A stretch of DNA of 64,000 bases from Dromiciops gliroides (GCF_019393635.1 NC_057862.1:414522669-414586668), one strand, 5' to 3'. Counted from the first letter of the stretch, positions 44,025 through 56,244 are shown. Notes: generated by a model not told the origin, from the letters alone. Program-made: numbers and translations.

Positions 44025-44390
44025 GTCTCAATCCAACCCAATGCATTTATTAAGGGGCAGCTTGCTGTCAAGTCATGTACAAATTGGAGAGGGATACAAA
44101 GACAAACAAACAAAATCATTCCTGCCCTCAAGGTACTGACATTCAGCTGGGGGTGAGGGTGGGGAAGCATGCAGTGTCATCTAAATAGACACACACATAG
44201 AAAGATATACAAACCATGCAGAGTGTATAAAAAGTAATTTCAAGAGGCAGATCACAATTACAAGTAAGGAGGGGTTTGGCTCAGGAAAGACTTCATGTAA
44301 GAGGTGACCGCTGAGCTATACTCCATAAAGGGTCTACATTGGGTTAGGATCCTGTATGAATGCTGAAAGAATGCAGCAGCCATCTTATCC
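44025..44390 (-). repeat. L2 3' region, antisense
   Basis: CATTTATTAAGGGGCAGCTT, CATTCCTGCCCTCAAGGTAC and GGAAAGACTTCATGTAAGAG in reverse L2 order. 44391-44719 is unassigned. Confidence 0.7.
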
Positions 44391-44719
44391 AAGCCACCAG
44401 GATGAGTTTACTTCATTTACAAAATAAAAAGAGTTCAGAACAAGATCATGCACATCCCAAAGTTCAATCCAAGACCTGCCACTAAACTGGCTTCCAGTCC
44501 AAAGGGAAGGCCCTTTCAAATGCCCTAGAGCAAAGTCATCAGCTCTGGGAAGTCTCCCAGAACCAACCCCTCTGTGTGGGAGATCTTTCCAGAACACAAG
44601 TGTATTTGGTAACGGTGGCAAGTAAGTGTAAGTGTCTTCCGCTCAAAGTCAGACATTTTGTCTCTTAAGGGCCAGGATTGCCTCCCTCCCAAGGAAGGAA
44701 TAAAGATGAAGTCCAAATT

Positions 44720-45120
44720 AGTCATGTTGTATTATTTCTTTTTATGGTAATACTCTGAAAGTCTGCAAATGTCAGCATGTTAATTTACTGTCACTCAGTG
44801 ATATTATTTCATCCTTTCAAAAATGTGTTCCATGCATTTTCAGTAGCACACTCCAAGCGTTCTCCATCTCAAAGTTTCTATAGATAGTGTGACTACTTTC
44901 ACTGTGTCCGTTGCCAAAATGTAGAAATTCATCATTGAATGCAGCCACATATACATTACCAGTGCTGTTTGGGACTATGATTTCTTGCTTGGGAAAGGAG
45001 AAGGGAAAGAAAAAGGTTTGATTTTCTCTCTGCTCTCATTCTATCACCTCTTGTCCTACTAAAGCACTCTGCTGCTTCCCTGTCAAGCAATACAAGGAGA
45101 TGAATTTAATATTATTATTA
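44720..45120. promoter_or_regulatory. candidate conserved non-coding element 2
   Basis: Repeat-free, AT-rich, with TGTTAATTTACTGTCACTCA (homeodomain plus TGTCA words) and few low-complexity runs. Candidate only. Confidence 0.3.
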
Positions 45121-45379
45121 TTATTTTTTAAAACTAAGAAGTCCTGCTTGAGTTTGCGTATGAAGTCTGAACCTTCCTTCATCTATTCCTGCCCCACCCC
45201 CCAATGCTTCTACCATGGTGGCAAACTTATTTCAAAAATTCTGATGAAACACTTTGTAAATTTTGTTATTCTGTGATGATAATAAATCATTATAGCCTTA
45301 AACACTTCTCTAGCTTGGAGCCTCAGTCACAAATTATCTTGTCATTCTGACCAAAACATTCTCCAAAAAAGCTTGACAA

Positions 45380-46330
45380 GTGCTAAAACCCAGAACATGA
45401 AACCATGTGTTGTTGTGAAAGCAAGATTCAGAAATGTCAATTAATTAGATTAAGAGGCTACTTTTAGCTTTACTCGTGTTGCCAAATAACCCTTAAAATA
45501 TGCATCGCCGTGGAGGCCTACCTCCGCCATCCAGCGCTTCTGTGCAAGATGAGACAATGGATCGGACTAATAGACGGAATTATTGTATCTGTCACTCAGC
45601 TCCAGAGAATGATCTAGAAGCAAATGTCTTGCTTCTTTCCCCCCAGTGTATGGCTTCACAAGCTAGATAAATTCTGCCATTTATGAATTCAAGTAGTTTC
45701 TACCACCATCATCCACCCCACCCCCCCTCCTTGGAAATCAGATTCAGATTGGAAAAGAAAAGTCAAGCACTATCGTATGTCTCTACTAGTGAAATGGATT
45801 TTTAATGTCTCTCTGTGTTTTTTAAACTTGAATTTGCATTTTTGAAGTTCAGTTTGTAAAAAAAAAAAATGTGGAGCAATTATTTAAATGTTTTTATCCC
45901 TGTTTCTCTAAAATCTCTTATCTTTAAATAATCCATATCCTCAATTTTATTTATGCTATAAACTGTTCCTATATTTTAATGGTCTGTTTGCTTTAAAAGG
46001 GGTTGTTGGTTTTAATAGCTCAGTTACTATCTTTGTAAACTAAATTCCTCCTAACCAAATTCTAGCAGATCAGCTCCGCCTGCAGAAGACACATTCCAAC
46101 CCTGAAAAGGAAATTTAAGCCAAATAAATGTTCTGTCCAAATTAAAATCCATAAAATGAATAGTTAACTTGGACAAGAGCTGATGGACAGAGAGGTTGAG
46201 CTCAGGGTGTGTGGGTGTTGAGTGAGTTGCATGCCAGAACCCCAAGGGACAAAAACCAAATGAAATTAATTTCCTGTAACCCCCTCCGTCTATTCCCCAG
46301 GACTAATTGATTGTGTTGCTGGCATGGATT
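45380..46330. promoter_or_regulatory. candidate conserved non-coding element 3 with CpG knot
   Basis: AT-rich sequence (TGTCAATTAATTAGATTAAG) surrounds a CpG-rich knot at about 45504-45578 (CATCGCCGTGGAGGCCTACC, CCTCCGCC, GCGCTTCTG, GGATCGGAC, GACGG). Then come TGTCACTCAGC and TTTATGAATTC words. Keeping CpGs in an AT-rich, repeat-free setting suggests constraint. No exon frame is visible. Inference from composition only. Confidence 0.42.
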
Positions 46331-46486
46331 TCCCTAAGCATGCCGAGATGGGCAAGATGATTGGCATTCCAAAGAGTGGCATGTGGAATCCATTGTCTTC
46401 ATGGGTCTAAAGACCAAGATACATCTGTACAATGAGGGGCTTGAGTGGATAACCTCTGAGATCCATTCCAAATCTAATATTTTGTG

Positions 46487-46583
46487 CTCTCTTTCTCTCT
46501 GTCTCTGTCTCTCTGTGTCTGTGTCTCTCTCTGTCTCTGTCTCTCTGACTCTCTGTCTCTGTCCCTGTCTCTCTGTCTCTCTG

Positions 46584-46653
<70 letters not shown>
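46487..46653. repeat. compound (CT)-rich / (CA)n microsatellite
   Basis: TCTCTG/TCTGTC units (46487-46602) switch to about 25 pure CA units (46603-46653). Long frames across it are low-complexity. Confidence 0.97.
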
Positions 46654-46657
<4 letters not shown>

Positions 46658-46849
46658 TAAGATGCTACGGTATTTCTATTTATTTTAAGGAGTACTGCAA
46701 AATTCCCCCAAAATTCTCAAAACAAATGTTTAAAATTGGAGGGAAACTATAATAGTAACTAACATTTATATGTTGCTCTAAGGCTTACAAGGAGTTTGAC
46801 ATACAGTATCTCATTTGATCTGATTAAAATAGAGCATCAAGTTATTCCC

Positions 46850-47470
46850 CTCAATGGCATCCATCCTTTACCTGCTGCCAAAAAAATTATCCTCATGCCT
46901 ACATCCAACCTTGTTGCACCTCTGTTCAGAAGTCTTTAGAAGCGGTTCAACCTCCTGCCTGGCATTCTTGGCCCTCTAAAATATGATACCATCTGATTTT
47001 TGAGTCTTCTCTCATATTCACTTTTATGCATTCCATCCCACAGTCACACTGGACTCTGCCACTTAAATTCTTCCCCACATCTTGCCACCTCTGTACTTCT
47101 GCTCATGATGTCCTCTATGTTGATAATGTTCTCCTTCTACCTCTTTGCATGCTAAATCCCATGTAAAAATATAATTTTTAAAGCTCAAATTAGATACTAA
47201 CACCTCTGTGAAGTCTTGACTGATTCTCCCGGTACCTAATGATTTTTCTCATCAAACCTCATGTTAACACCTTGTTTTGCACCTCTCTGATGTACTTTTC
47301 ATGTAATATTGTGTTTTATAGACATATGTATTTGTGTTGTACCCTCTACTAGACTTCTAGTAGAGGCAAATGTCAGCCAAGAAGGTAAAAGAAAAAATGA
47401 TGCTTGATCAGTTCTTAGCATGATGTCTGGCACACTGTAGCCACTTAATAAATGCCTGTTGACTTGATCA
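46850..47470 (+). repeat. L2 LINE 3' region
   Basis: CCTCAATGGCATCCATCCTT, GAAGTCTTGACTGATTCTCC, GTACCCTCTACTAGACTTCT and CCACTTAATAAATGCCTGTT in order. Confidence 0.75.
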
Positions 47471-48029
47471 GCTGGGTCCTAGTCCAGAGATTCTCACTTC
47501 TAAGTGGTATGGATCATGGCCTTGCAACCTGGCATCAAGTCAAAGTTCCCTCTGGCTATCCTTGAAAGACCAGAGCAATCAATTCAGCTCTCAAGACAAT
47601 TTCTTTGCTCAGGGGATTGACTTCATCTTGTCACACAAGAGGAAACTGTCTCATATTTCTCCATAAGGCAAAGCCAGGGTGGTAGGATATTCAAGATAAA
47701 GCAAGACCACAAAGCAAGCACTCACTGACACCCAAACTTTGATCCCACTCCTAACCCCAACACTACTCTACTTCCAGTCCTAACCCTTAGTACTCTCGGG
47801 ACAGGTTCAGTAATAGTGCTATTCTTCTAGCCTAGTTGTAGAATAGATATGCTATAAAATGAAATATTATAAAAGTCAGTGTAGTGTGGTAGAAAGAGGC
47901 CTGGGCCTTGAGTCAGGAGACTTATGTGGGCAAGCCAATTATTTTCATTTCACAAATAATAATAACTCACATTTCTATGATACTCTGAAGTACTATCCTT
48001 GCAGGAAAAACAAAAATTCCAACAAATAC
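47471..48029. other. unassigned, with a MIR scrap
   Basis: GTAGAAAGAGGCCTGGGCCT at about 47888 looks like a MIR head. Nothing else recognised. Confidence 0.4.
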
Positions 48030-48395
48030 TCATCTGCCCCTGCTAGAAGGCATTCAGTGAAGGGGAGCCCACCATCCCTTGAGGGAGTACATTGCACTCA
48101 CAACCAATGGAATAAGTGTAAGGTTTCTTTCATATGACAGCCCTTGAAATACTTGAAGACACCTATCATGTTCTCCCAACTCTTTACTCAGAAAAACATT
48201 TCTAGTTTCTTCAACCAGTCCTCACTTGGCATAGTCTCCAGTCCCTACAATATCCTATTCTGAACATGCTCTAACTTGACAATATCCTACCCAAAGTGTG
48301 GCATCAAAGACTGAACAGAAAGTTCCAGATGTGATGGAACTATGGTTGAATGCAAAGGTACTATCACCCTCCTCTTCTTGGACACTGTCTTTTTT

Positions 48396-48832
48396 TTTAA
48401 AGACAAAAATATATATGACTGGGAAGTTTACTCATGGTTATCCCTTACCCTACCCCTCCCGCAAATTTTCTGAACATTTCTATGCTAAAAAACCAAAGCT
48501 CGCCATTGCATGACCTTTTCCTTTGGATCATTAGCTCATACAAAAACCTGAGTTTAGTTCACAAGAATGTGAGCTCACAGAGGGCAGGGTCTGGTCTCAC
48601 TGTTTATGAGTGTAGGGACACAACAAGTGATTAATAAATGCCTGTAAAGATGCCTCTCTTAACTTTAACAGGGCCAAAGTTTTCTTCTTCCAATTGCTCC
48701 CTTTGGAACCAAGAGGTTTAAACTGATCAGGCCAAGGAAAGGATGTCCTCTATTCTCTCCCAGTGAGCCAATTCAGGAAGAACTTCCACTTGATGCTTCC
48801 TGGTGTAGGAGTGACCCTGGCTTCTGCAGGTC
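48396..48832 (-). mobile_element. retroposed segment of unknown identity with 17-bp TSD
   Basis: TGGACACTGTCTTTTTT is exact at 48379-48395 and 48833-48849, and L3 is continuous with one copy. The 437-bp insert begins with a T-run (an A-tail on the minus strand), so it is LINE-mobilised. It contains an L2-type end in the opposite direction at about 48560-48650. I do not recognise the rest: a processed pseudogene of a non-coding or UTR transcript, or an unfamiliar SINE/LINE 3' end. Confidence 0.6.
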
Positions 48833-49436
48833 TGGACACTGTCTTTTTTAATGTAACCTAGGACAGCATTAATTTTGGATGCTGCCAACCCCTATTACCT
48901 TCCATTCAAGAATTATTATCTAGGCTTGTCTCCTTAGAAACAAATTTTGAACAACCCAAGAGTATAACTTTATGCCATCCCAACTGTTAGCTTATCCTTG
49001 AAGTTTCATATCAAATGTCAGTTTGATAATCCTGGCATCCATATGCCTTCATCTAAGTCATTGATTAAGATGTTCAGTAACATAGAGTCAAGAACAGATT
49101 CCTGGGGCATTCCACTTGAAACTTTATTTTAGTCTACCTTGAACCATTTTAGTACTACACTTTTGGTCTGATCTTCTAATCAGTTCAAAAAACACCTAAC
49201 TATTATTATTTTCAGGCTTGCAACTTTCCCATCTTTTTCAAAAGGAGAAGATGAGAAACTGTCAGATATTTTATGGCAATCTAGGAAAATTACACCTTGA
49301 GAAAAATTATTATTAATGACCAATGATTTGGGAAGATACAGAGATCCCCCCTTTTCTATAGTACTCATTTCAAAGTTCAATCTCTTGAAAGACATGACTG
49401 ATAATGAGATTGAATTCACTCTCCCTATCCAATCTT

Positions 49437-49597
49437 TTTTTTTTTTTTTGCGGGGCAGTGGGGGTTAAGTGACTTGCCCAGGGTCACACAGCTAGTAATT
49501 GTCAAGTGTCTGAGACTGGATTTAAACTCAGGTCCTCCTGAATCCAGGGCCAGTGCTTTATCCACTGTGCCACCTAGCCACTGCCGCCCCCCCCCCC
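49437..49597 (-). repeat. tRNA-headed SINE, antisense, in LTR A4
   Basis: Poly-T, GCGGGGCAGTGGGGGTTAAG to GCCACCTAGCCACTGC plus a C-run. ATCCAATCTT repeats at 49427-49436 and 49598-49607. Confidence 0.93.
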
Positions 49598-49809
49598 ATC
49601 CAATCTTATAAGGAATTTAATCTAAGGTGAGGAAGCCCATTGTGATCTACTCAGGTTTTGGTGGGAGTAAATTATTTGATTAGATGGTCCAAAGCTGGAG
49701 GTGGTCTGGGTGTAGAGGTAGTCTCTTTGTCTAGGAGTGACATGATGTCACTCTCTCAGCCCCTAATTGGAGTGATCCCACTTCTCGTTGTAATATTCAT
49801 TCTCTCATT

Positions 49810-49965
49810 GTTTTGTTTGTCTGTTTGTTTTTTGGTGAGGCAATTGGGGTTAAGTGACTTGCCCAGGGTCACACAGCTAGTAAGTGTCAAGTGTCTGAGA
49901 CTGGATTTGAACTCAGGTCCTCTTGAATCCAGGGCCAGTGCTCTAGGCCAGGGCCTAGCTGCCCC
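49810..49965 (-). repeat. tRNA-headed SINE, antisense, in LTR A4
   Basis: GGTGAGGCAATTGGGGTTAA to GGGCCTAGCTGCCCC. TCTCTCATT repeats at 49801-49809 and 49966-49974. The GAGGCAATTGGGG form marks the CCTCACT-tail type. Confidence 0.92.
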
Positions 49966-52139
49966 TCTCTCATTAATTGTTAACCAATCAGAGTTGATTG
50001 CCACCCTCAGGAACACCCATTCTTCCAAAGGCATGTAAACTGTGATCCTACCTCTATGAGGGTTCTTTGGCATTTGAGAGTGTCAGTGACCTCTTTTATT
50101 AATAAAATGCTAGAATTATTAATAAAATGACTACCCAGTATTTATGTCTTTCAAACTTGTTAAACATCACAGTCTACAACACAGTCTTGATTTATCAACA
50201 TAGTAACACTGTCAAAAAGGAAGTGAGGTCAGTTTGATATGCCAAAGCTATGATGGTACTTTGTGATCAGTTTCCCTTTCTAAATGCTCATAAAGTGTGG
50301 TTTTCATAATGAATTCTAGAATTTTGACAGGAATTAAAGTCAAGCAAAGTACATTACCCATATTTCTTAGACTCCACCCTCTTCTCATTTTTTTTTTTGG
50401 ATAACTGGGACATTGTCCAACTTGTAACACCTCTCTTATTTACCATAATCTTTCAGATAGCATCATCAATCACATCCACCACTTTCTCTCACATGACAAC
50501 CCTTCAAATGCTTGAAGACAGCTATCATGTTCTACCTAATTCTTTTCTTCCTTAGGCTATGGAAGATTTCCTAGTGGCTTTAAGCAAACCTCATATGGCA
50601 TAGTAAATTGAGTATTTCATGTAGCTCTGGTGACTTGAACTTATTGAAGGATGTTTGTTTGGATTTCTATTCCTTGTTAACCACTTTTATTTTATCCTTC
50701 TCATTCTCATTTTCAAAGAAAACAGAAACAAAATTAGATTTGAATAGTTCTTTATCATCTTTTATACAAACACATACACACACAAACACCATTTCTTCTT
50801 CATTGTATTCATTTATTTCTGTCTTTAGAAATTCTTTCTTAATAGTTTTCTATCCTTTATGCTGACTTCCCCTCATAGAATCCTACCAAAGCTTCCTCTG
50901 AATAGGTTGAAGTCAACTCCTCAAAAATCTAGAATGAATTCCTAGTTTTCCCATCCTACATTACAAATTCTAAAATAGTATAGTCATGGCCACTTTCTCC
51001 CAGTGTTCCCATCATTTCTACTTCAACAAACTGTTCCATCTTCTTGACAGAATCAAGTACAAAAAGAGTTCCCTTTGTTGCTTCTTCCATCACATGAATA
51101 ACCAAATGTTCATTAATACAAATCAAAAATGTATAAACTATTGTGTTTTAGGGAGAAAAAGAGCTCCAACAGCTGTCTAGATAATTGATTTTCTCTGACT
51201 CTGCTATATGATGCCCCTTTGCCAAAAGTTATTTCTTAAATTCTTTACCCATTTACTCCGCTCCAGGTGGTGAGTTTTATATGTCTGGACAAAATTGTTT
51301 GTTCCTCTCTCCATTGATCCCCACCCAAATTTTCTAACCTCACTTTGGTTCTGAAATTCCTCCTGAGTACATCTTAATGTAAGGGTGATCAGGGGATTCA
51401 CTCATTAGTTTGAAAAGTTTCTCCAATTAACCAGAAAAGATTACATAGTATCAGCCATTGTTTGGAGGAAATCAAAGGGGATCTTCTCAAGCAATGTGAA
51501 AACGCCCACTGACATCACACTGATTGACTTTCAGAGACTTCATTGACTTCCTGGTGACTTGCTGAATGAAAATCCTCAACTTGTTCTTGTGATTCACAAA
51601 AGCAAGTTGTGAGACCCAGCTTGGCCTTTTTTCTGCTCTCTCTTTCTCTTTGAAACTCCCTGTTTGCATTTTTCCTTGTACTCTCCTCTAGAGTGTAGCA
51701 AAGCAAGTTTGGAAGTAAAAGGATTTCTCCTTCTCCACTTCCGGGGGCAGTAACTCCAATTTGCAGTGGAGGTACATGGCAGTGGTAGACCTGTCATTTC
51801 ACTCAGCCTGAGTAGGTCATGACCAAAGTTGATTAACCCCAGATACTCTGAAGATTTCTTGTTGCAGTGTTCCTTGGAGAAAGAAGGTTATATAGTTTCC
51901 ATTTAATGAACTACTTTGAAAGTTAAACTGTAAGTTATTGAGACAGTGCAGGTCCAAATGAGGAATTTGCTTGTTCAGAAATGCCAAAATATCTTTACTT
52001 TTCTGTGAGAGACTAAACCATAAGTAGTACTGAGAGTCTTGGGGGCACTTAAACGGACTCTATAGGGAAAGACTCACCAAAATGACAAAGAGTTGCTCTG
52101 ATGTTTAATTTCCTTCTGGGGAAGGACATTCTCAGTCAC

Positions 52140-52915
52140 CTGGGATTCATCCTGAAACCAGGTGTCATCCTCAACTCCTCACCCTCCCACGACCTCCATC
52201 CCATCAGTTGTTAAGTCCAGTAACTTCACCAACCTTTATAACATCTCTTCTGTATCCCCCCTTCTTTCCTCTGACACTGCCACCACCCTGGGGCAGGCCG
52301 TCAACACTTCACTCCTGGACTATTGCATTATCTGGTTGGTTGGTCTCCCTGCCTCAAGTCTCTCCTCTCTCCAATTCATTTTTCAATCACCTGTCAAGTT
52401 GATCTTCCTAAAGTGCAGGTCTGACCATGTCTCCCCTCTCCCTCTTCAATAAAATCCTCTTTACTGAGTTTTAAAGCCCTTTCTACCTCTCCAGTCTTCT
52501 TATGCCTTACTCCTTCCACACATACCACAGTGATACCCCTTACACACAACACTCCATCTCCTGATTCTCTGAATTTCCATTGGTTGTCCCAAGTGCCTGA
52601 AGTTCTCTTCTCATCTCCACCTCCTGGTTTCCATGACCTTCCTCAAGCCTCAGCTAAAGTCTGACCTCCTGCAGGAAGGTTTTCCCAGCCCCTCTTCATG
52701 TGAATGCCTTCCTTCCTTCCTTTCTAGACTACCTCCAATTTACCCCATATCTGTATTGCTTGTACATACTTGCTTGCATGTTGTCTCAACCATTAGACCC
52801 AGAGCTCTTTGAAAGCAAGAACCATTTTTATGCTTTCTTCATATTCCCAGTGCTCAGCACAGTGTCTGACACACAATAGGTTCTTAATAAATGCTCAGTG
52901 ACTGATGGGAGGGGG
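52140..52915 (+). repeat. L2 LINE, long 3' copy
   Basis: ATCCTCAACTCCTCACCCTC, CACTCCTGGACTATTGCATT, GTTGATCTTCCTAAAGTGCA, GGTCTGACCATGTCTCCCCT, CTTCCTCAAGCCTCAGCTAA and AGGTTCTTAATAAATGCTCA in unbroken L2 order. It is uninterrupted, unlike the copy at 34260. Confidence 0.85.
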
Positions 52916-53440
52916 AAAAGAAGAGGAGCTCATGGGCTCTTTAAATGTTGTATGCTTCTGTATATTTCACAGGCTCCTATGGGTCCTTTATGTTTTAGGC
53001 ATTTTCTGTTGAGTGAAATATTCAGTAGTCCTGTCATACAATGACTACCTGTGTAGGAACTGGGCAAACTGTTACCCATGCGGTAACTTTAACGAAAACT
53101 TTATTTTGGAAATCACCCAGAATAAAACTCTAAGTGAGAGTTTTAACTAGCCAGAGAGAGAAACTGACCCTTTAAGGTCACCCCAGGATGAAAACTAGCC
53201 CATGTGAACCTGGAACCATTCAAGGTATCCTCAGTCATGAGTTACACTTCTGACTGAGCCCCAGACATCTACTGGGTTTGAGTTTGTTTCCAATTGACTA
53301 CATGTGCCTAATCTCTTTTGGGGAACCCCACAAATCTCTGAAGCTTGCTCATGTTTATTTTTTTGTTATCAGATCTAGACTGCTTGCCCTTTCATGGCCT
53401 GAGTCCAAACAGCTTTCCAGGATCCATATGAATTCCAAGT
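52916..53440. other. unassigned
   Basis: No gene or repeat recognised. Confidence 0.4.
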
Positions 53441-53640
53441 CTTAGCATCATACATCATAGGAATCGCAATTTCAAACTGGAAGAGACTTTGGTCATCAAA
53501 TCCAACTCCCTCCTTTTACAGAGGAGGAAACTAAGGCCCAGAAACACTAAATGATGTGTCCATTATCCCACAACTAGTAAATATTTAAGGTGGAATCTGA
53601 ACCTGGGTCTTCCTAACCCCAACTCCAGTGGTTTCTCTCT
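53441..53640 (-). repeat. MIR, antisense
   Basis: TTTTACAGAGGAGGAAACTA, TGTCCATTATCCCACAACTA and CTGAACCTGGGTCTTCCTAA. 53641-54009 is unassigned. Confidence 0.7.
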
Positions 53641-54009
53641 TGGAGGAAATGTTTGATTCACTAATATGTCATTAGGGGTGGGAGAATGAAGAATTTATCT
53701 GTCATTGATCCTAACTTTTCCTAGTATCTCTATTTTGGATTGTCCTAGGTACTGCAGGGATTCATTGGAGAAACTGATTTTTTTCACCTGAGGGTAAGGG
53801 ATTGACTTTCAGGTGCAAGAATAAAAGCAAAAAGGGGAATAGGGAGGGTTCTAGAAACGATGAAAGAGGACCAACCCTTTTTCAGTTTGCTTGGACAGAT
53901 CACAGGGATAGGAAGCTGACTGTCAGTCAGCCAGTCATGAGATGGACACCTCTGAAATCCAGTCACATTCCATGAGATGTGTGTTTCAGTTACCTCTAGA
54001 CAAGGTTTG

Positions 54010-54240
54010 TTTAGTTGTTTAAGTCATGTCTAATTCTTCTTGACCCTGTTCGGAGTGTTCTTGGCAAAAATAATGGAGTGGTTTGTCATTCCCTTCTCAT
54101 TTTATAGTTGAGGAAACTGAGGGAATGATGATGAAGTGACTTGCATTAATAAGTGTTTGAGGCCAGATCTGAACTCAGGAAGATGAGTCTTCCTGACTCC
54201 AGGTCAGGCACTCTATACACTGTGCAAACTAGCTACTCAC
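54010..54240 (-). repeat. marsupial CORE-SINE, antisense
   Basis: GTTTAAGTCATGTCTAATTC, GGCAAAAATAATGGAGTGGT and GATCTGAACTCAGGAAGATG in order. Confidence 0.75.
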
Positions 54241-55575
54241 ACTGAATAATGTCCCAATCCCTATAATTTCATTGTTTATTGGGAAGTTCCTCATATTGAT
54301 TCACAACTTCCTTGACTATCACCTTTACACTAGTATATAATACTACTCTTCTACTGATTTTAGGTATCATTTGGTTTTTCATTAAGATCTACATAGCCAC
54401 AGCAAGTCTCAGTGGTTCCTATGAAGGCAAATTAACCTCCTTGCATTAGCATTTGTAGTTAAATTTTCTTACCACCCATTATTTGTGAACTTGTGTTTAG
54501 GCATATTAAGTCCAGGGGATTTATTTTTCTTTTCAGATATTTTCCCATGTGAATTTTTTATTGTCTCTGTTCCCCTTCTTCTGGTCTTGGGCATATCCTC
54601 CTCTGGGTTTGGTAGATATATGTGGGCAAATTTCCTCATTGCCCCTCCATTTCCAGTCTCTAGTCCTCTTGATCAAGACTCTAAGAGTGAGTAATTTTAT
54701 TATCCCTTGTTAAATACTGTCCATCCTTGCATCATACATTTCCTGTTATATGTCCTTATAGATGTACATGTTCTTGGTCTCCTTGGCCATCAGCTCCAGG
54801 TAACCTAGTTCAGTTAATAGAACACCTCATGGTGAAAATCTTGCATGTACCATCTTGGTCCCAGAACAAGAATCACAAGAAGGACTATTGTGGTGTCTCC
54901 TCTTCTCCTTCTGCAGCTGCCACTGCTTCTGATGCTCTGAACAGGTACCTGATGGCAGCTCCCTCCCCGCTTTTCACTCCCCCCCTTCTCCCTCCCCTAC
55001 TGAATAGTGTGTTCTGCCTTCTCTTCCTGTATCCTCCTCTCCCTTTATATCTGTCTCTCATTTCTTTTTCTCTGTCGTTCTCTCCTCTGTCCCCCATAAT
55101 TCTCTCCACCTCTCTGTATATATTATATATATAGTATATATAATGTATGTATAATGTTCATTACATCTATTCATGTAATGTACCTAGATCCCAATTGGTG
55201 AAAATAGTAAATTGCTTGAAGTGGTTATATTATTTGAATTTACATTGCATATTTCCATTGTGCTGGAACTATTAACCATATTTTACATATTTATAACTTC
55301 AAATAGTGTGAATTTGAATACATGTATATACAGATATCTAAAGAAATCAACCCAGTGCCCAGAATATGCTGTTATTAACAAGAAGATACACTGAGAAAGT
55401 CATCAGGGACGAGAAATAGGGGCTCTTTCCCTGAACAGAAAAGATCTGGGACACTAGGGTGGTGTCCATAGGCTCAGGCCACTATTCTCTCCCCCCAACT
55501 CTGCAAAAAAAAAAAATGCTAATGGAGGACTCTCCTTCAGTTGCCTGGGTGGAAGCTCTCATTTTCATTTGAGGG
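54241..55575. other. unassigned; pyrimidine-rich and AT-rich tracts
   Basis: 54960-55110 is strongly C/T-rich and 55110-55160 is TATA-rich. 54241-54720 may be old LINE sequence but I cannot name it. A 135-codon frame across the C/T-rich part has no protein character. Confidence 0.35.
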
Positions 55576-55689
55576 AGACCAATAGCACATAAGCTACTTA
55601 AGGACCTAAATTATATTTTTGTCAGCACTGTGCCTGGTACATGGGATGGACCTGCATCTGGGATTTCAGTGGCATAGAGAATTCTTCAT

Positions 55690-55850
55690 GAGGAAACTCC
55701 ATTTACCAATACAGATTGCTACCTTTTCTACAACTTAGGTTTATAGTTTTTGCCCAGGACACTGGGAAGTTCAGTGACTTGCCCACCATCATAGTATGTT
55801 CCAGAACAATAACTTGAATCCAAATCTTCCTGATTATGAGAACAGTTCAA
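55690..55850 (-). repeat. MIR, antisense
   Basis: AGTTCAGTGACTTGCCCACC and AACTTGAATCCAAATCTTCC. An L2-type scrap (GCACTGTGCCTGGTACATGG) lies just before, at about 55620. 55851-56244 is unassigned. Confidence 0.6.
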
Positions 55851-56244
55851 ACTGAATGGAAAGCCTCAGCCCAAATACCAGCCTCCAACAGATCTGTAGC
55901 CCATGGAATCCTTGCTTGCATATGGAGCTTTCTCTGTGCAAACTGATAGAGCCTGGGTAAAGAGAGGAAAAGATATTCTTGCGCAACACTAGTAAACATC
56001 TGAATTGTCCACATTGACCTCTATGCCTGCGGTATATATATTTATTATTATGAGTCAGAATGTGTATCTTGAATGAATAGTGCAATGTAATTCCTGGACA
56101 TAAAAGCTCACCCATAGAAATCCAATGCTCAGTTCAACCAGTGCCTTCATGTGATAATCCCCTTGCCCAAGGCCAGAGATTGTGCTCCTATAATTAACTC
56201 AAATAATGACTAGTCTTTGCTTTGGCCTCCCTTCTTAAATTTAA

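Larger units (their letters stand above)
49297..50171 (+). mobile_element. LTR, family A, copy 4, carrying two SINEs
   Basis: Starts near TTGAGAAAAATTATTATTAA and ends GTTAAACATCACA like LTR A3. It contains ACCAATCAGAG and late AATAAAATG. Removing the two SINEs leaves about 540 bp, the length of the other copies. The flanking L3 (CAATCTAGGAAAA, then GTCTACAACACAG) closes up around it. The 5' edge is approximate and no target duplication was found. Confidence 0.65.
48030..51950 (-). pseudogene. L3 (CR1-clade) LINE relic, antisense, multiply interrupted
   Basis: Antisense L3 pieces in family order: ATTCAGTGAAGGGGAGCCCA, ACCTATCATGTTCTCCCAAC, CCAAAGTGTGGCATCAAAGA, (insert), AATGTAACCTAGGACAGCAT, CTAAGTCATTGATTAAGATG, CCTGGGGCATTCCACTTGAA, (LTR), AACACTGTCAAAAAGGAAGT and TAGAATTTTGACAGGAATTA. 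A second start (CATGACAACCCTTCAAATGC) at about 50480 suggests an adjoining L3 fragment. The part after about 50600 is a weaker match. No intact frame. Confidence 0.65.

Noticed and set aside
45515..45540. Short inverted repeat GGAGG...CCTCC in the CpG knot as an RNA hairpin
   Set aside because: A five-base stem with a four-base loop is too short to support an RNA gene.
46334..46688. Overlapping frames of about 100 codons on both strands
   Set aside because: Products are CVCVC, ERERE and SLSLS runs from the (CT)/(CA) microsatellite.
54727..55134. 135-codon + strand frame
   Set aside because: It crosses a C/T-rich low-complexity tract and has no domain or codon pattern; length is explained by composition.
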